From: Labilithrix sp.
GTDB lineage: Bacteria > Myxococcota_A > Polyangia > Polyangiales > Polyangiaceae
Direction of reading: 5' to 3'
Assembly (NCBI GenBank): GCA_019637155.1
Contig: JAHBWE010000001.1
Location: 434,001 to 498,000, forward strand
Length of the DNA stretch: 64,000 nt
Shown piece by piece: positions 23,730 to 33,379 of the stretch. The stretch's first letter is position 1, and the number at the start of each line of letters is the position of its first letter. The notes below the pieces were generated by a model that did no database searches, was not told the DNA's origin, and saw nothing but the letters and a program-made list of their open reading frames with translations. The translations under genes and the position numbers were made by a program.

Positions 23730-25867
23730 GGAGGCTCGTCTTCACCGCGATCGCGTCGCTGCTCGTCGCGCGCTCTGCGTCCGCGCAAGAGACGCCCCCG
23801 GCCGACGCGTCGAACGAGAAGGAGCTCGAGGTGCGCATCGTCGGCGACAAGGCCGACGCGCTCCAGAAGGTGCCCGGCTCCGGCACGGTCATCTCGCAGA
23901 AGGACCTCACGCGGCAGGCGCCGGTCGACACCGCCGAGGTACTGCGCCGCGTCCCCGGCGTGCAGGTCCGGCAGGAGCTCAGCGGCGGCAACCGGATCGA
24001 CATCAGCATCCGCGGCCTCGAGTCGGGGCGGAGCCGGCGCGTCCTCATGCTCGAGGACGGCATCCCGATCGCGCTCAACCCGTACTCGGAGCCGGAACTC
24101 AACCACGCGCCGCCGATCGAGCGCTATCGATCGATCGAGGTCGTGAAGGGCTCCGGCAACATCCTCTTCGGCCCGCAGACCCTCGCCGGCACGATCAACT
24201 TCATCACCGTCGCGCCGCCCGATCGCCAGCGCATCATGGCCGACGTCGACTACGGCTCGTACAACTACATGCGCGCGATCGCGAGCTACGGCGACACGCT
24301 CGGCGACGTCCGCTACGTCGCGCAGGTCGCGTACCGTCGCGGCGACGGCTTCCGCGCGCAGCCGTTCGACTCGGCGAACGGCCTCGCGAAGATCCTCTTC
24401 CCGACCGGCAAGGACGGCGAGGCGGTCCTCAAGCTCGGCTTCCAGCGCGACGACGCGGCGTCGGACGACATCGGCATGCCGCGCGACATGTTCCGCGCGG
24501 ACCCGCGCCGTCCGACGCTCTCGCCGTCGGCGCACTCGATCCTGAACCGCTACGACGCCTCGCTCACGCACGAGCAGCGCCTCGGCGAGCGCACGAAGCT
24601 GAAGACGCTCGCGTACGGCTACACCACCGATCGCGACTGGCGCCGCCCCGACTGGACGCGCAACCCCCTCCCGGGCGTGCAATACCTTCGCATCGTCGGC
24701 GATCCGACCGTGACCGGCGGCGCGGTGTACTTCGGGAACGGCAACACGATCCTGTCGCGCGACTACGCGGTGATGGGGGTCGAGCCGCGCTTCGAGCATC
24801 GGATGAAGACGGGCATCGCCTCCCACACGATCGACGTCGGCGGCCGCCTCCTCCGCGAAGACGCGCACTACACGCAGCGGACCGGCGCCTACCCGCAGAC
24901 CTGGGCCGGCGCGCTCGACTTCGAGCAGAAGCGAAAGAGCTTCGCCGGCGCGGCGTACCTCCAGGACCGGATCGCCTTCCGCGAGGACCTCCTCGTCACG
25001 CCCGGCATCCGCGTCGAGCACGTGACGAGCGAGACGTTCACGCTCCGCCAGAACAACGTCGACGAGTACACGACCGGGACCAAGCCCACGACCGGCGTCG
25101 TCCCCGGCGTCGGCATGGTCTACGGCACGAAGCGCGCGAGCGTCTTCGGCAACATGCACTACGGCTTCGCGCCCCCGCGCATCACGTCTTCGGTGAGCGC
25201 GCGCGGCGCCTCGCGGATGCTGCAAGGCGATCGCGGCATCAGCTACGAGATCGGCACGCGCGGGCAGCAGTTCCGGTGGCTCCGCGCGGAGGCGACCGGG
25301 TTCATGTCGAACTACGCGAACCAGGTCGCGGTGAACCCGAGCGCGGGCGGGGAGGGGAACCTCGCCGACGTCGGCGCGACGAACCTCTACGGCGTCGAGA
25401 GCGGGCTCGTGCTCGGCCTCGACAAGATCCTCAAGGTGTCGACCGTGCTCGATCTCGGCGCGCGCTACACCTACGCGCACGCGTCCTTCCGCTACGGGCA
25501 GTTCGCGGGGAACTTCCTGCCGTACGCGCCGCAGCACTCGTTCAACACGAACTTCGACGTCGAGCACCGGAGCGGCTTCGGCGGCCAGGTCGCGTACCAG
25601 TTCGTGAGCCACCAGTTCGCCGACGGCGCGAACACGCGCGCGGAGGACCTCTTCGGCATCGTCGGCCTCATCGAGTCGCGCCACATCTTCGACCTGATGG
25701 CGCACTACCGCCACCGCCCCACCGGCCTCAGCTTCCGCTTCTCCCTCAAGAACGTCTTCGACACGACCTACGTGATCGCGCGCCGACCCGAAGGCAACTT
25801 CCCCGGCCCCTACCGGCAGGCGCTCGTCGGCGTCCGCTGGGAATGGGACGGCGCGAAGCGTGACTGA
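23726..25867 (+). CDS. TonB-dependent outer-membrane receptor
   Basis: The 713-residue protein has a signal peptide (ASA-Q near residue 20) and a plug domain (about 35-165: VPGSGTVISQKDL, VLRRVPGVQVRQE, IDISIRGLESGRSRRVLMLEDGIPI, VVKGSGNILFGPQT). A 22-strand-type barrel follows and ends in VGVRWEWDGAKRD, near the terminal aromatic. The TonB box may be KELEVRIVGD near residue 32. The FecA/CirA-like plug sequence suggests iron-chelate or similar uptake; the ligand cannot be named. Two Cys-rich lipoproteins are encoded upstream with overlap. No TonB/ExbBD genes are in the window. Confidence 0.9.
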   Translation: MRRLVFTAIASLLVARSASAQETPPADASNEKELEVRIVGDKADALQKVPGSGTVISQKDLTRQAPVDTAEVLRRVPGVQVRQELSGGNRIDISIRGLESGRSRRVLMLEDGIPIALNPYSEPELNHAPPIERYRSIEVVKGSGNILFGPQTLAGTINFITVAPPDRQRIMADVDYGSYNYMRAIASYGDTLGDVRYVAQVAYRRGDGFRAQPFDSANGLAKILFPTGKDGEAVLKLGFQRDDAASDDIGMPRDMFRADPRRPTLSPSAHSILNRYDASLTHEQRLGERTKLKTLAYGYTTDRDWRRPDWTRNPLPGVQYLRIVGDPTVTGGAVYFGNGNTILSRDYAVMGVEPRFEHRMKTGIASHTIDVGGRLLREDAHYTQRTGAYPQTWAGALDFEQKRKSFAGAAYLQDRIAFREDLLVTPGIRVEHVTSETFTLRQNNVDEYTTGTKPTTGVVPGVGMVYGTKRASVFGNMHYGFAPPRITSSVSARGASRMLQGDRGISYEIGTRGQQFRWLRAEATGFMSNYANQVAVNPSAGGEGNLADVGATNLYGVESGLVLGLDKILKVSTVLDLGARYTYAHASFRYGQFAGNFLPYAPQHSFNTNFDVEHRSGFGGQVAYQFVSHQFADGANTRAEDLFGIVGLIESRHIFDLMAHYRHRPTGLSFRFSLKNVFDTTYVIARRPEGNFPGPYRQALVGVRWEWDGAKRD

Positions 25868-25876
25868 CGCTTCGAC

Positions 25877-26488
25877 TCAGAACAGGTTCATCTCGACGCG
25901 GGTCGCGGCGGCGTCGAGCTCGTCGAGCGCGCGGTAGAGCTCCCCGCGCATGCGTTGCCACTCGTCGCTGCCGTAGGCGTGGATGGAGCTCATACGCGAC
26001 TGCACGGCGGCCTTCTTCGAGCCGAACGTGGCCATGTCCGTGTTGTACTTGCCGCGGCGTGCGGGCGGGATGCGCGAGAGCTGCGTCTGCGTCTGCGCCA
26101 CGCGCGCGCTCGCCCGCGTGAGGCGATCGTGGGCGTCCTCGTAGGCCGCCTTCCGCTCGATCTCGCGGCCCATCTTCTCCCACTTCGCCCTGTCCTTCGC
26201 GAGCTGCTCGGCGTTGGCGCGCGCCTCGACCTCCGCCGCCGTGCGCATCGTGTCTTCGTTCGGATCCTTCGTCGCTTCGCCTTGCTTCGCCTGGACCTCC
26301 GGCGGCGGCGGGGTCGCGAGCCCGGTCGGCTCCTGGATGGTGGGCGGCGGCGCAGGGCTCGGCTGCGACGGCGGCGGCGCGGCGGCGGGTGGGGCGACGG
26401 CGGTGGTCGGGGCGGCGACGTCGGCGCTCGCACCGCCGCACGCGACGGCACCGAGCACGACGAAGGCGAGAGCGGAGGTACGGCGCAT
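25877..26488 (-). CDS. Lipoprotein with Pro-rich tether and coiled-coil domain
   Basis: The start at 26488 gives 203 residues with a lipobox (LGAVAC-G, Cys near residue 17), a long Ala/Pro tether (about 25-60) and a helical, charged domain (about 75-200: AEQLAKDRAKWEKMGREIERK, RLTRASARVAQTQTQLSRI, RMRGELYRALDELDAAATRVE). The domain reads as a coiled coil that may span or brace the periplasm. No family was recognised. The gene is convergent with the TonB receptor (9-nt gap) and divergent from the solute-binding protein gene. Confidence 0.75.
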   Translation of the reverse strand: MRRTSALAFVVLGAVACGGASADVAAPTTAVAPPAAAPPPSQPSPAPPPTIQEPTGLATPPPPEVQAKQGEATKDPNEDTMRTAAEVEARANAEQLAKDRAKWEKMGREIERKAAYEDAHDRLTRASARVAQTQTQLSRIPPARRGKYNTDMATFGSKKAAVQSRMSSIHAYGSDEWQRMRGELYRALDELDAAATRVEMNLF

Positions 26489-26633
26489 GGTCGTCGTTGC
26501 AGCAGCGCGCGTGCCGGCGGCTCGCGCCGCGGCGGGACCGCGGTGAAGCACGCGATCTCCGGCGATCGCGCGAGGTGATTGGGCGCGGCGTCGATGCGAG
26601 CTGCCCCACCTGGGGCGTGCTAGAGGTCGCATC

Positions 26634-27806
26634 ATGCGGCGCGCGGCCCGGCCCCCGTTCATGCTCGCGCCGCGGGAGCGCCGTACGCTCGGGCGTACGC
26701 AGCGGTTCATGCTCGCGCTTGCGGTCGTGCTCGTGCATGGGCTCGCGGGCGGGCGGACCGCGGACGCGCGCGAGGCGGTCCGCGTGCTCGTCCCGGACCG
26801 CGACAACTTGCAATACGCAAGCTTCTGGCTGGCGCAGGGCGCCGGCTACTTCGCGGACGAGGGCTACGACGTCGAGCTCGTCGTCCCGTCCGCGCCGGCG
26901 CAGACGGCGACGTTCTTCGAGGAGCGCAAGGCGGACGTCGCGGTCCTCCCGCCGCCGGTCTACGCCGGCCTCGTCGCGCGGCGCGTCCCGGTCGTGCTCG
27001 TCGCGAACCTCCTCGCGAACGATCCGATCGACCTCGTCGTCCGCCGCTCCGTCCTCGAGGCGCGCGGCCTCCGCGCCGACATGCCGCTCCGCGAGCGGCT
27101 CGCCGGCCTGCGCGGGGTCAAGCTCGGGATCGCGCCGCACCCGCCATCGCGATTGCGTGCGCTCTACACGTCGGTGGGGCTCGACGCGGACGTGGACGTG
27201 GAGATGGTGATCCTCCACGGCAAGGAGCAGAACGCGGCCTTCCACGACGGGAGCGTCGACGCGCTCTACGCGCACACGCCGTACCTCGAACGCGCGATCG
27301 TGCACGACGACGCGGTCATGCTCGTCGACCAGAACCGCGGCGAGGTCCCGGTCCTCGCGGGGCGGCAGATCCACGCGCTCGCGGTGCATCGCTCGCTCCT
27401 CGAGCTGCGCGCCGGGCTCGCGACCGCGCTCGTGCGCGCGATCGCCCGCGCGGAGGAGCTGGTGCATCGCGCGCCGGCGGAGGCGGCCGCGGTCTTCGCG
27501 CGGATGTTCCCCGCGCGCGATCGCCGCGAGCTCGAGACGATCGTGCGCCTCTACGAGCCCGCGATCCCGAAGACGCCGGCGGTGAGCGCCGCGCAGATCC
27601 CGAACGCGGTGACGCTGTTCCCGGCGGGCCAGGACAAGCCCGACCTCTCCGGGATCGACCTCACGAAGCACGTCGCGCCGGAGCTCTACGCGCCGCCGAA
27701 GCCGCCCGTGTCGGAGGCGAAGCTCGCGCTCCTCTTCGTCCTCGTCGCCGCGCTCACGGCGACGGCGGGCATCACGATCGTGCGGCGGCGCGAGACGCGC
27801 GTCTGA
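26634..27806 (+). CDS. NMT1/SsuA-type solute-binding protein with C-terminal anchor
   Basis: The 390-residue protein has an N-terminal signal or anchor (about residues 25-45), then a periplasmic-binding fold of the NMT1/THI5/SsuA type: VPDRDNLQYASFWLAQGAGYF, ERKADVAVLPPPVYAGL, LRGVKLGIAPHPPSR and DGSVDALYAHTPYLER. The substrate could be a thiamine precursor, sulfonate or nitrate-like anion. Unlike normal family members it ends with a transmembrane helix (KLALLFVLVAALTATAG) and an Arg-rich cytoplasmic tail, and no permease or ATPase gene is adjacent. It may therefore be a sensor or scavenger. TAGAGG, 7 nt before the start, may be a -10 element. Confidence 0.8.
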   Translation: MRRAARPPFMLAPRERRTLGRTQRFMLALAVVLVHGLAGGRTADAREAVRVLVPDRDNLQYASFWLAQGAGYFADEGYDVELVVPSAPAQTATFFEERKADVAVLPPPVYAGLVARRVPVVLVANLLANDPIDLVVRRSVLEARGLRADMPLRERLAGLRGVKLGIAPHPPSRLRALYTSVGLDADVDVEMVILHGKEQNAAFHDGSVDALYAHTPYLERAIVHDDAVMLVDQNRGEVPVLAGRQIHALAVHRSLLELRAGLATALVRAIARAEELVHRAPAEAAAVFARMFPARDRRELETIVRLYEPAIPKTPAVSAAQIPNAVTLFPAGQDKPDLSGIDLTKHVAPELYAPPKPPVSEAKLALLFVLVAALTATAGITIVRRRETRV

Positions 27807-28065
27807 AGCGCACGAGCCACACGACGCCGGCGCAGCCCACCGCGGCGGGCAACCCGAACGCGAGGCCGAGGACGTAGCCCACGAGCAGCACGCCGAGCTT
27901 CGAGCCGCGGTCGCCCGCGTGGCCGGCGGGATACGCGGCGAGCGCGCTCACGCCGTTGTGCGCCGCGTAGAGCTTCTCGCTCGTCGTGAGGAAGGCGAGC
28001 ACCGCGAGCGCGGAGGGGACGAAGCCGACGACGATGACGACGCGCAGGTCGACGCCGCGCCACAC
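27772..28065 (-). CDS. Small two-helix membrane protein
   Basis: From a GTG at 28065 the frame encodes 97 residues with two hydrophobic helices (VVIVVGFVPSALAVLAFL and LLVGYVLGLAFGLPAAVGCAGVVWL) and an Arg-rich end. The frame is open back to an ATG at 28182, but the upstream part looks non-coding. The 3' end overlaps the convergent solute-binding protein gene by 35 bp. No family was recognised; a real but minor gene is likely, not certain. Confidence 0.45.
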   Translation of the reverse strand: MWRGVDLRVVIVVGFVPSALAVLAFLTTSEKLYAAHNGVSALAAYPAGHAGDRGSKLGVLLVGYVLGLAFGLPAAVGCAGVVWLVRFRRASRAAARS

Positions 28066-28193
28066 GAGCGCGGTCGCCGCGCCATGGTGATCCCGGCGCG
28101 GTGACACCGAGCCGGGCACGACGCAGCGAGACGCGCAAAGGCCCACAGAAACGCGGGTGCGACATCGGCCCGAAGGGTGCATTGGGGCGCGTC

Positions 28194-29867
28194 ATGCGTG
28201 CTTTCTTCTTCCTCGCGGTCGTCGCCGCGGGCTGCACCGTCGCGGACGCGACGAGCGATCTCGACGCTGCGATCGCGAACGGACGGCGAGCCGAGTCGGC
28301 GCCCGCCGCCGTCGATGCGCCTCCGGAGCCCGGCGCGGTCGCCGCCGAGACGGAGCCGAAGCCGAAGCCGAAGCGGCCCGCGCGCACGGCGCCGGCCGCG
28401 CTCGCGGTGCCGGACGGGTTCTATCCGCGCGTCATCCAGCGATCGAACGGGACCGTCGTCGCGTCGGTCGTGCGGTTCTTGCCGAGCGGGCGCATGGGCG
28501 CGACGGTGTTCGAGAGCAACGACGAAGGGCTCTCCTTCCAGGAGATCGGCGCGATCGACGATCCGATCAACGACGGCGGGCTCTGCTGCGGGACGCTCTT
28601 CGAGCTGCCGCGCGCGCTCGGCGGGCTCGCGGCCGGCACGCTGCTCTGGTCCGCCTCGGCCGGCGGCGACGCGCCCGACGCGCCGATGTCGATCCCGATC
28701 TGGAAGAGCGCCGACGGCGGGCGCACGTGGTCCTTCCTCGCGAAGGTCGCGACCGCGTCGAAGCCGCGGCGGAGCGGCGGGCTGTGGGAGCCGGAGCTCT
28801 CGCTCCTCGACGACGGCACCCTCGCGTGCCACTGGTCCGACGAGACCGACGGCGCGCACAGCCAGAAGCTCGTCGTCGCGCGCTCGAGCGACGGCGTCAC
28901 CTGGCGCGATCGGCACGACACCGTCGCGCTCGCGCCGTTCGGTCATCGCCCCGGCATGCCGAACGTGCGGCGGGCGCCGGGCGGCCCGTTCGTCATGAGC
29001 TACGAGATCTGCGCGCTGCCGAACGACAGCTGCACCGCGTTCGTGCGCTTCTCGAACGACGGCTGGAGCTGGGGCAACGTGAACGATCGCGGGCTCCGCG
29101 TCGCGACGATCGACGGCAAGCACTTCCGCCACGCGCCGACGCTCTCGTGGTCGTCCGCGCCGGGCGTGAACGGTCGCTTCATCATGGTCGGGCAGATGGT
29201 GCACGACGCGAACGGCGCGGTCGCGCGCGAGAACGGGACGCAGCTGCTCGTCAGCTCCGAGGGCGCGACCCATGCATGGTACATGGTCGCCGCACCCGTC
29301 CCGGTGCCGGACGCGTTCGACAACTTCTGCCCCAACTACAGCTCGTCGATCCTCGCGCTCGAGAACGGCACCGTCGCCCTCGAGCTAGCGTCGAAATGGG
29401 ACGGCGAGCTTTGCCGGACGTACTTCGCGCGCGGGCCGCTCGTCGACACGAGCGACGGCTCCGAGATCGAGGACGGCAAGACGTACCGCCTCGTGAGCGC
29501 GCACAGCGGGATGTGCCTCGACGTGGCGGGCGGCTCGACCGCCGCCGGCGGCGACGTCATCCAGTGGACGTGCAACGGCGGCCCCGCGCAGCGCTGGAAG
29601 GTGGAGAGGACGGCGACCGGCGCGATCACGCTCCGCGCGGAGGTGAGCGGCATGCTGCTCGCGGTCGCAGGCGGCGACGTGGTGCAGAACCCGAACGGGA
29701 CCGCGTGGAAGCCCCGCGCGATGGGCACCGGCTACTACACGCTCGCGCACGAAGGCGCGACGACGTGCCTCGACGTCGCGGGCGGATCGACCGCCGCAGG
29801 CGGCAACGTCGCCGAATGGACATGCAACGACCTCGCTCCGCAGCTCTGGAAGCTCGAAGCGCTGTAG
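28194..29867 (+). CDS. Sialidase-like propeller lipoprotein with ricin-type lectin domain
   Basis: The start at 28194 gives 557 residues with a lipobox (VAAGC-T, Cys near residue 14), a Pro/Lys/Glu tether, and a beta propeller (about 75-415) containing Asp-box repeats (SADGGRTW, SSDGVTW, SNDGWSW and a degenerate SNDEGLSF). A ricin B-type beta-trefoil (about 425-557) follows, with repeated CLDVAGGSTAAGG and the QRW and QLW signatures. It probably binds and perhaps cleaves exposed glycans at the cell surface. The catalytic Arg triad and Tyr of true sialidases could not be confirmed, so enzyme activity is open. Confidence 0.82.
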   Translation: MRAFFFLAVVAAGCTVADATSDLDAAIANGRRAESAPAAVDAPPEPGAVAAETEPKPKPKRPARTAPAALAVPDGFYPRVIQRSNGTVVASVVRFLPSGRMGATVFESNDEGLSFQEIGAIDDPINDGGLCCGTLFELPRALGGLAAGTLLWSASAGGDAPDAPMSIPIWKSADGGRTWSFLAKVATASKPRRSGGLWEPELSLLDDGTLACHWSDETDGAHSQKLVVARSSDGVTWRDRHDTVALAPFGHRPGMPNVRRAPGGPFVMSYEICALPNDSCTAFVRFSNDGWSWGNVNDRGLRVATIDGKHFRHAPTLSWSSAPGVNGRFIMVGQMVHDANGAVARENGTQLLVSSEGATHAWYMVAAPVPVPDAFDNFCPNYSSSILALENGTVALELASKWDGELCRTYFARGPLVDTSDGSEIEDGKTYRLVSAHSGMCLDVAGGSTAAGGDVIQWTCNGGPAQRWKVERTATGAITLRAEVSGMLLAVAGGDVVQNPNGTAWKPRAMGTGYYTLAHEGATTCLDVAGGSTAAGGNVAEWTCNDLAPQLWKLEAL

Positions 29868-29877
29868 CCTTCGGTGC

Positions 29878-30909
29878 ATGGATGCATCGGCGCTGACGGA
29901 GTCGAAGGCGGGAGCGCTCGGGGCTGCGTTCACGAGCGCGCGCGCCGCTGCGAGGACCGCGTTCTATGCCGGCGCGACCGTCGCCGCGGCGCGGCTCGCG
30001 AAGCCGCTCGGGGTCGCCGAGCGCGAGTATGGACGCCACGCGCTGCGCGATGCGTTCGAGCTCCATCGCGAGGTGCTCGCGCGCCCGGGCATGAACGACG
30101 TGATGCGGAAGGCGGAGCGCGAGGACCTCGCGACGCTCCCGTTCTTCCTCGCGAGCGTGCCGCTCGACCTCGCGCGCCTCGTCACGCGGACGCGCGGCGG
30201 CAAGAAGCGCGGCGCGGTCCGCGCGCAGGACGACTTCCCGTACCCCGACTACTACCTCAACGACTTCCATCATCAGTCGAACGGCAACCTCTCGCTCCGC
30301 GCCGCGCTCACGTACGAGTGGCAGATCCGCTTCCTCTTCATGGGCACGAACCGCATCATGCGGCAGGCGCTCATCGACGAGGTCCCGCTCGGCGATCGCC
30401 TCGAGCTCCTCGACGTCGGCTGCGGCACCGCCTCGTGGCTGACGCAGGCCCGCCTCCAGGACCGGCGCCACCGCGTGACGGGGATCGATCTCTCTCCTCA
30501 TTACCTCGGCGTCGCGACGGCGTTCCGCGGGAAGGAGGCGTCCTTCCGCCAGATGGACGCCGCGAAGCTCGATCCGGCGTGGACCGGCCTCTTCGACGCG
30601 GTCACGTGCATCTGGCTCTTCCACGAGCTGCCGCCGCACGTGACGCGCGCCGTGACGGCGGAGATCGCGCGCGTCCTCCGCCCCGGCGGCCGCCTCTACT
30701 TCATGGACGCCGCGCAGCCGTGCGACGTCCCCGACGCCGAGGAGGTCGTCGTCGGGATCAGCGAGGTGTTCCGCGACTACATGAACGAGCCGTACTTCCG
30801 GCTCTACCAGGGGATCGATCTCCCGGACCTCTTCACCGAGCACGGCCTCACGATCGAGAAGACGCGCCGCTGCTACGCCTCGAAGGTCGTCGTCGCGCGC
30901 AAGGCGTGA
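29878..30909 (+). CDS. Class I SAM-dependent methyltransferase
   Basis: The 343-residue protein has a long helical N-terminal region (1-150) and a Rossmann methyltransferase domain with motif I LELLDVGCGTASWL near residue 177, motif II VTGIDLSPHYL, and VLRPGGRLYFMDAAQ as post-motif III. The substrate is unknown. The TAG that ends the lectin gene also forms a possible -10 element (TAGCCT, 7 nt before the ATG). It is convergent with the antiporter gene. Confidence 0.82.
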   Translation: MDASALTESKAGALGAAFTSARAAARTAFYAGATVAAARLAKPLGVAEREYGRHALRDAFELHREVLARPGMNDVMRKAEREDLATLPFFLASVPLDLARLVTRTRGGKKRGAVRAQDDFPYPDYYLNDFHHQSNGNLSLRAALTYEWQIRFLFMGTNRIMRQALIDEVPLGDRLELLDVGCGTASWLTQARLQDRRHRVTGIDLSPHYLGVATAFRGKEASFRQMDAAKLDPAWTGLFDAVTCIWLFHELPPHVTRAVTAEIARVLRPGGRLYFMDAAQPCDVPDAEEVVVGISEVFRDYMNEPYFRLYQGIDLPDLFTEHGLTIEKTRRCYASKVVVARKA

Positions 30910-30910
30910 T

Positions 30911-32935
30911 TCAGGCGAGCATCGCCTTCGCCGCCTCGATCGCCTCCTGCGTGCCGGCGAGCGCGAGGACGTCGCCGGCCTGGAGCGGCTCGCGGCCGGT
31001 GATCGCGAGGCCCTCGCCGTTGCGCATGATCGTGATGACGCTCGCGCCGGAGAGCGCGCGGAGGTTGATCTCGGTGAGGGACTTGCCGATCGCGGGGCTG
31101 TTCGGCGTGAGGCGGACCGGCGTGACGGCGCCGAGGCCGGGGAGGAGCTCGTGGACCTCGTGCAGGCTCGGACCGCTCGCGAACGCCTGGCGCCCGAGCG
31201 CCTCGACGATGAGCTGCGCGCCGGCCTGGACGTGATCGTGCAGGTTCGTCGCGCCGCGCCAGAAGCCGATCGCGAGGACGCCGAGGACGAGCGCGAGGAC
31301 GACGCCGCTGTAGCGCGCCGAGATGAAGGGCTGCGTCACGGCGAGGAGGGGGAAGCCGACGAGGAGCACCACGCCGAGCTGCAGCGTCACGACGAGCGCG
31401 CGGCGCGGCGCGGCGGCGAGATCGAGCTTGCCCGCCTCCTTGCTCGGGAGCGCGGAGGTCGCGAGCTGCATGCCGAGCTTCCGCGCGATGCGCGCGATCC
31501 CGAAGACGAAGGGCGCCGAGAGCAGGGCCGCGAGGACGAGGACCGCCCAGCGGCCGATCGCGGCGGGGACGCCGACGCGCTCGTTCAGCTCGCTCGTGAG
31601 CCGCGCCTCCGTCACCGCCGCGCCGATGATGATCGCCGCGAGGAGGAGCGCGTCGAGGGCGAGGAGACGGAAGAGGCGGTTCGTCCCCGCGCTCTTCGTC
31701 TTGCTGCTCCGGAGCTCGTCGAGCCACGTGCCGTAGAGCGAGACGAAGGTCTGGAGCGGCTTCGGCAAGCGCGCGTCGATGATCTTCGCGAGCGGGTCCG
31801 ACTTGCGGACGAGCCACGGCGTCGTGAACGTCGTGACGACGGAGACGGCGACCGCGACGGGGTAGAGGAAGTCGCCGATCGCTCCGTGCGCGATGCCGAC
31901 GCCGGCGATGATGAACGAGAACTCGCCGATCTGGGCGAGGCTCATCCCCGCCTGGATCGAGGTCTGGAGCCGGCGGCCGCTGAGGAAGGCGCCGAACGAC
32001 ACGCTCACGATCTGTCCGACGATGACGACGACGACGAGCGCGAGGGTCGGCGCCCAGTGCTCGAGGACGACCTTCGGATCGAGCAGCATGCCGACCGCGA
32101 CGAAGAAGATCGCGGCGAACACGTCGCGGACGGGGCGCACGACCGCCTCCACGCGCTCGGCCTCCCCCGACTCCGCGACGAGCGCGCCGGCGACGAAGGC
32201 GCCGAGCGCGACGGAGTACCCGACCCGCTCGGCGATGACGGCGAAGCCGAACGCGAGCCCGATGCTCGCGAGGAGGAGCGACTCCGAGCTCTTGCCGTGG
32301 GCGACGAGCCGGATCGCGCGCGGGACGACGAGGAAGCCGACGACGACGAGGACGAGCAAGAACCCGCCGAGCTGCCCCGCCGTGCGCGCGAGGACGGCGG
32401 TCGGGACGTCGTTGCCGCGTGAGAGCGCGGTGAGGACGGCGAGGAGGAGGATCGCGGCGAGGTCCTGGACGACGAGGACGCCGAACACGGTGTCGGCGAG
32501 CGCCTTGCTCACCTGCTGCTCGGCGAAGACCTTCGCGACGACCATCGTGCTCGAGATCGCGACCATCGCGCCGGCGAAGAGGCTCTCGCGACCGCTCCAC
32601 CCGAACGCCTGCCCGGCGAGGTAGCCGCTCCACATCAACGTGCTGATCTGGATGACGCCGACGATGCCGGAGGTCGGGAGGACGCGCGCGAGCTTGCGGA
32701 AGGTGAACTCGAGGCCGACCGAGAACATGACGAGGACGACGCCGAGCTCGGAGAGCGTGTGGATGCGGTCCTTGTCGACGAAGAGCGGGATCGGGACGTG
32801 GGGTCCGACGATGAGCCCGGCGAGGAGGTAGCCGAGGACGACCGGCTGGCGCAGGCGGCGAAAGACGAGCGTCGTGACCGCGGCGACGCCCAGCACGAGC
32901 GCCAGGTCTTCGAGCAGCGTGCGCGGTCCGGACAT
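30911..32935 (-). CDS. CPA2-family cation:proton antiporter, KefB type with RCK-C domain
   Basis: The start at 32935 gives 674 residues; an ATG 9 nt upstream is equally possible. Residues about 1-400 form the Na+/H+-exchanger domain with 12-13 helices (RQPVVLGYLLAGLIVGPH, ISSTMVVAKVFAEQ, VVQDLAAILLL, SLAQIGEFSFIIAGVG). Three more helices follow (about 430-580), and the end (about 590-674) matches a TrkA/RCK C-terminal domain (SPAIGKSLTEINLRALSGA, PLQAGDVLALAGTQEAI). The nucleotide-binding RCK-N domain is absent. It probably exports K+ or Na+ in exchange for protons at the inner membrane. Confidence 0.88.
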   Translation of the reverse strand: MSGPRTLLEDLALVLGVAAVTTLVFRRLRQPVVLGYLLAGLIVGPHVPIPLFVDKDRIHTLSELGVVLVMFSVGLEFTFRKLARVLPTSGIVGVIQISTLMWSGYLAGQAFGWSGRESLFAGAMVAISSTMVVAKVFAEQQVSKALADTVFGVLVVQDLAAILLLAVLTALSRGNDVPTAVLARTAGQLGGFLLVLVVVGFLVVPRAIRLVAHGKSSESLLLASIGLAFGFAVIAERVGYSVALGAFVAGALVAESGEAERVEAVVRPVRDVFAAIFFVAVGMLLDPKVVLEHWAPTLALVVVVIVGQIVSVSFGAFLSGRRLQTSIQAGMSLAQIGEFSFIIAGVGIAHGAIGDFLYPVAVAVSVVTTFTTPWLVRKSDPLAKIIDARLPKPLQTFVSLYGTWLDELRSSKTKSAGTNRLFRLLALDALLLAAIIIGAAVTEARLTSELNERVGVPAAIGRWAVLVLAALLSAPFVFGIARIARKLGMQLATSALPSKEAGKLDLAAAPRRALVVTLQLGVVLLVGFPLLAVTQPFISARYSGVVLALVLGVLAIGFWRGATNLHDHVQAGAQLIVEALGRQAFASGPSLHEVHELLPGLGAVTPVRLTPNSPAIGKSLTEINLRALSGASVITIMRNGEGLAITGREPLQAGDVLALAGTQEAIEAAKAMLA

Positions 32936-33100
32936 GGCGTCCATCCTAGGTCGAGCCGAGACCCGACGGAGCGGCACGTTTCCCCGCCCACGCGTCGCGG
33001 GACGCGTCGGAGACACGAACGCGTTTTGCCGAAACGGCAACGCGGCATGTTCGGTCCGACGCATGGTCGAGCTCGACGCCGGAGGCCATACTCCCGCGCG

Positions 33101-33355
33101 ATGATCGACGCCGTCCTCCCGCTCCCCGTCAGCTTGAAGTGGGTCGCGTACGCCTGCCGCATGGCCGGCGCGGCGAAGCCCCGCTGGAGCCGCGAGCGCT
33201 CGACGTGGACCACGACGACCCGCGACGAGACGCTCCGCATCACGTCGCCCGCTCCCCACGTCGTCCGCATCGACTCCGACAGCGACACGGCCCACCGCCT
33301 CGTGACCGCCTTCTACACCGGCATGCGCGCCCACGCGCGCCTCGCAGCGGCGTAG
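33101..33355 (+). CDS. Small hypothetical protein
   Basis: The 84-residue ORF (MIDAVLPLPVSLKWVAYAC and onward) follows a GGAGG sequence and a TACTCC hexamer that ends 6 nt before the ATG, the same layout as other starts in the window. It has no signal peptide, helix or known motif. It lies divergently from the antiporter gene and 24 nt before the antitoxin-like gene. Confidence 0.42.
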   Translation: MIDAVLPLPVSLKWVAYACRMAGAAKPRWSRERSTWTTTTRDETLRITSPAPHVVRIDSDSDTAHRLVTAFYTGMRAHARLAAA

Positions 33356-33379
33356 AGGTTCTTCGGGCACGCGAGGGCG

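Noticed and set aside
28194..29867. Confirmed sialidase
   Set aside because: Asp-box repeats show the propeller fold, but the catalytic Arg triad and Tyr/Glu pair could not be assigned, so only sialidase-like is claimed.
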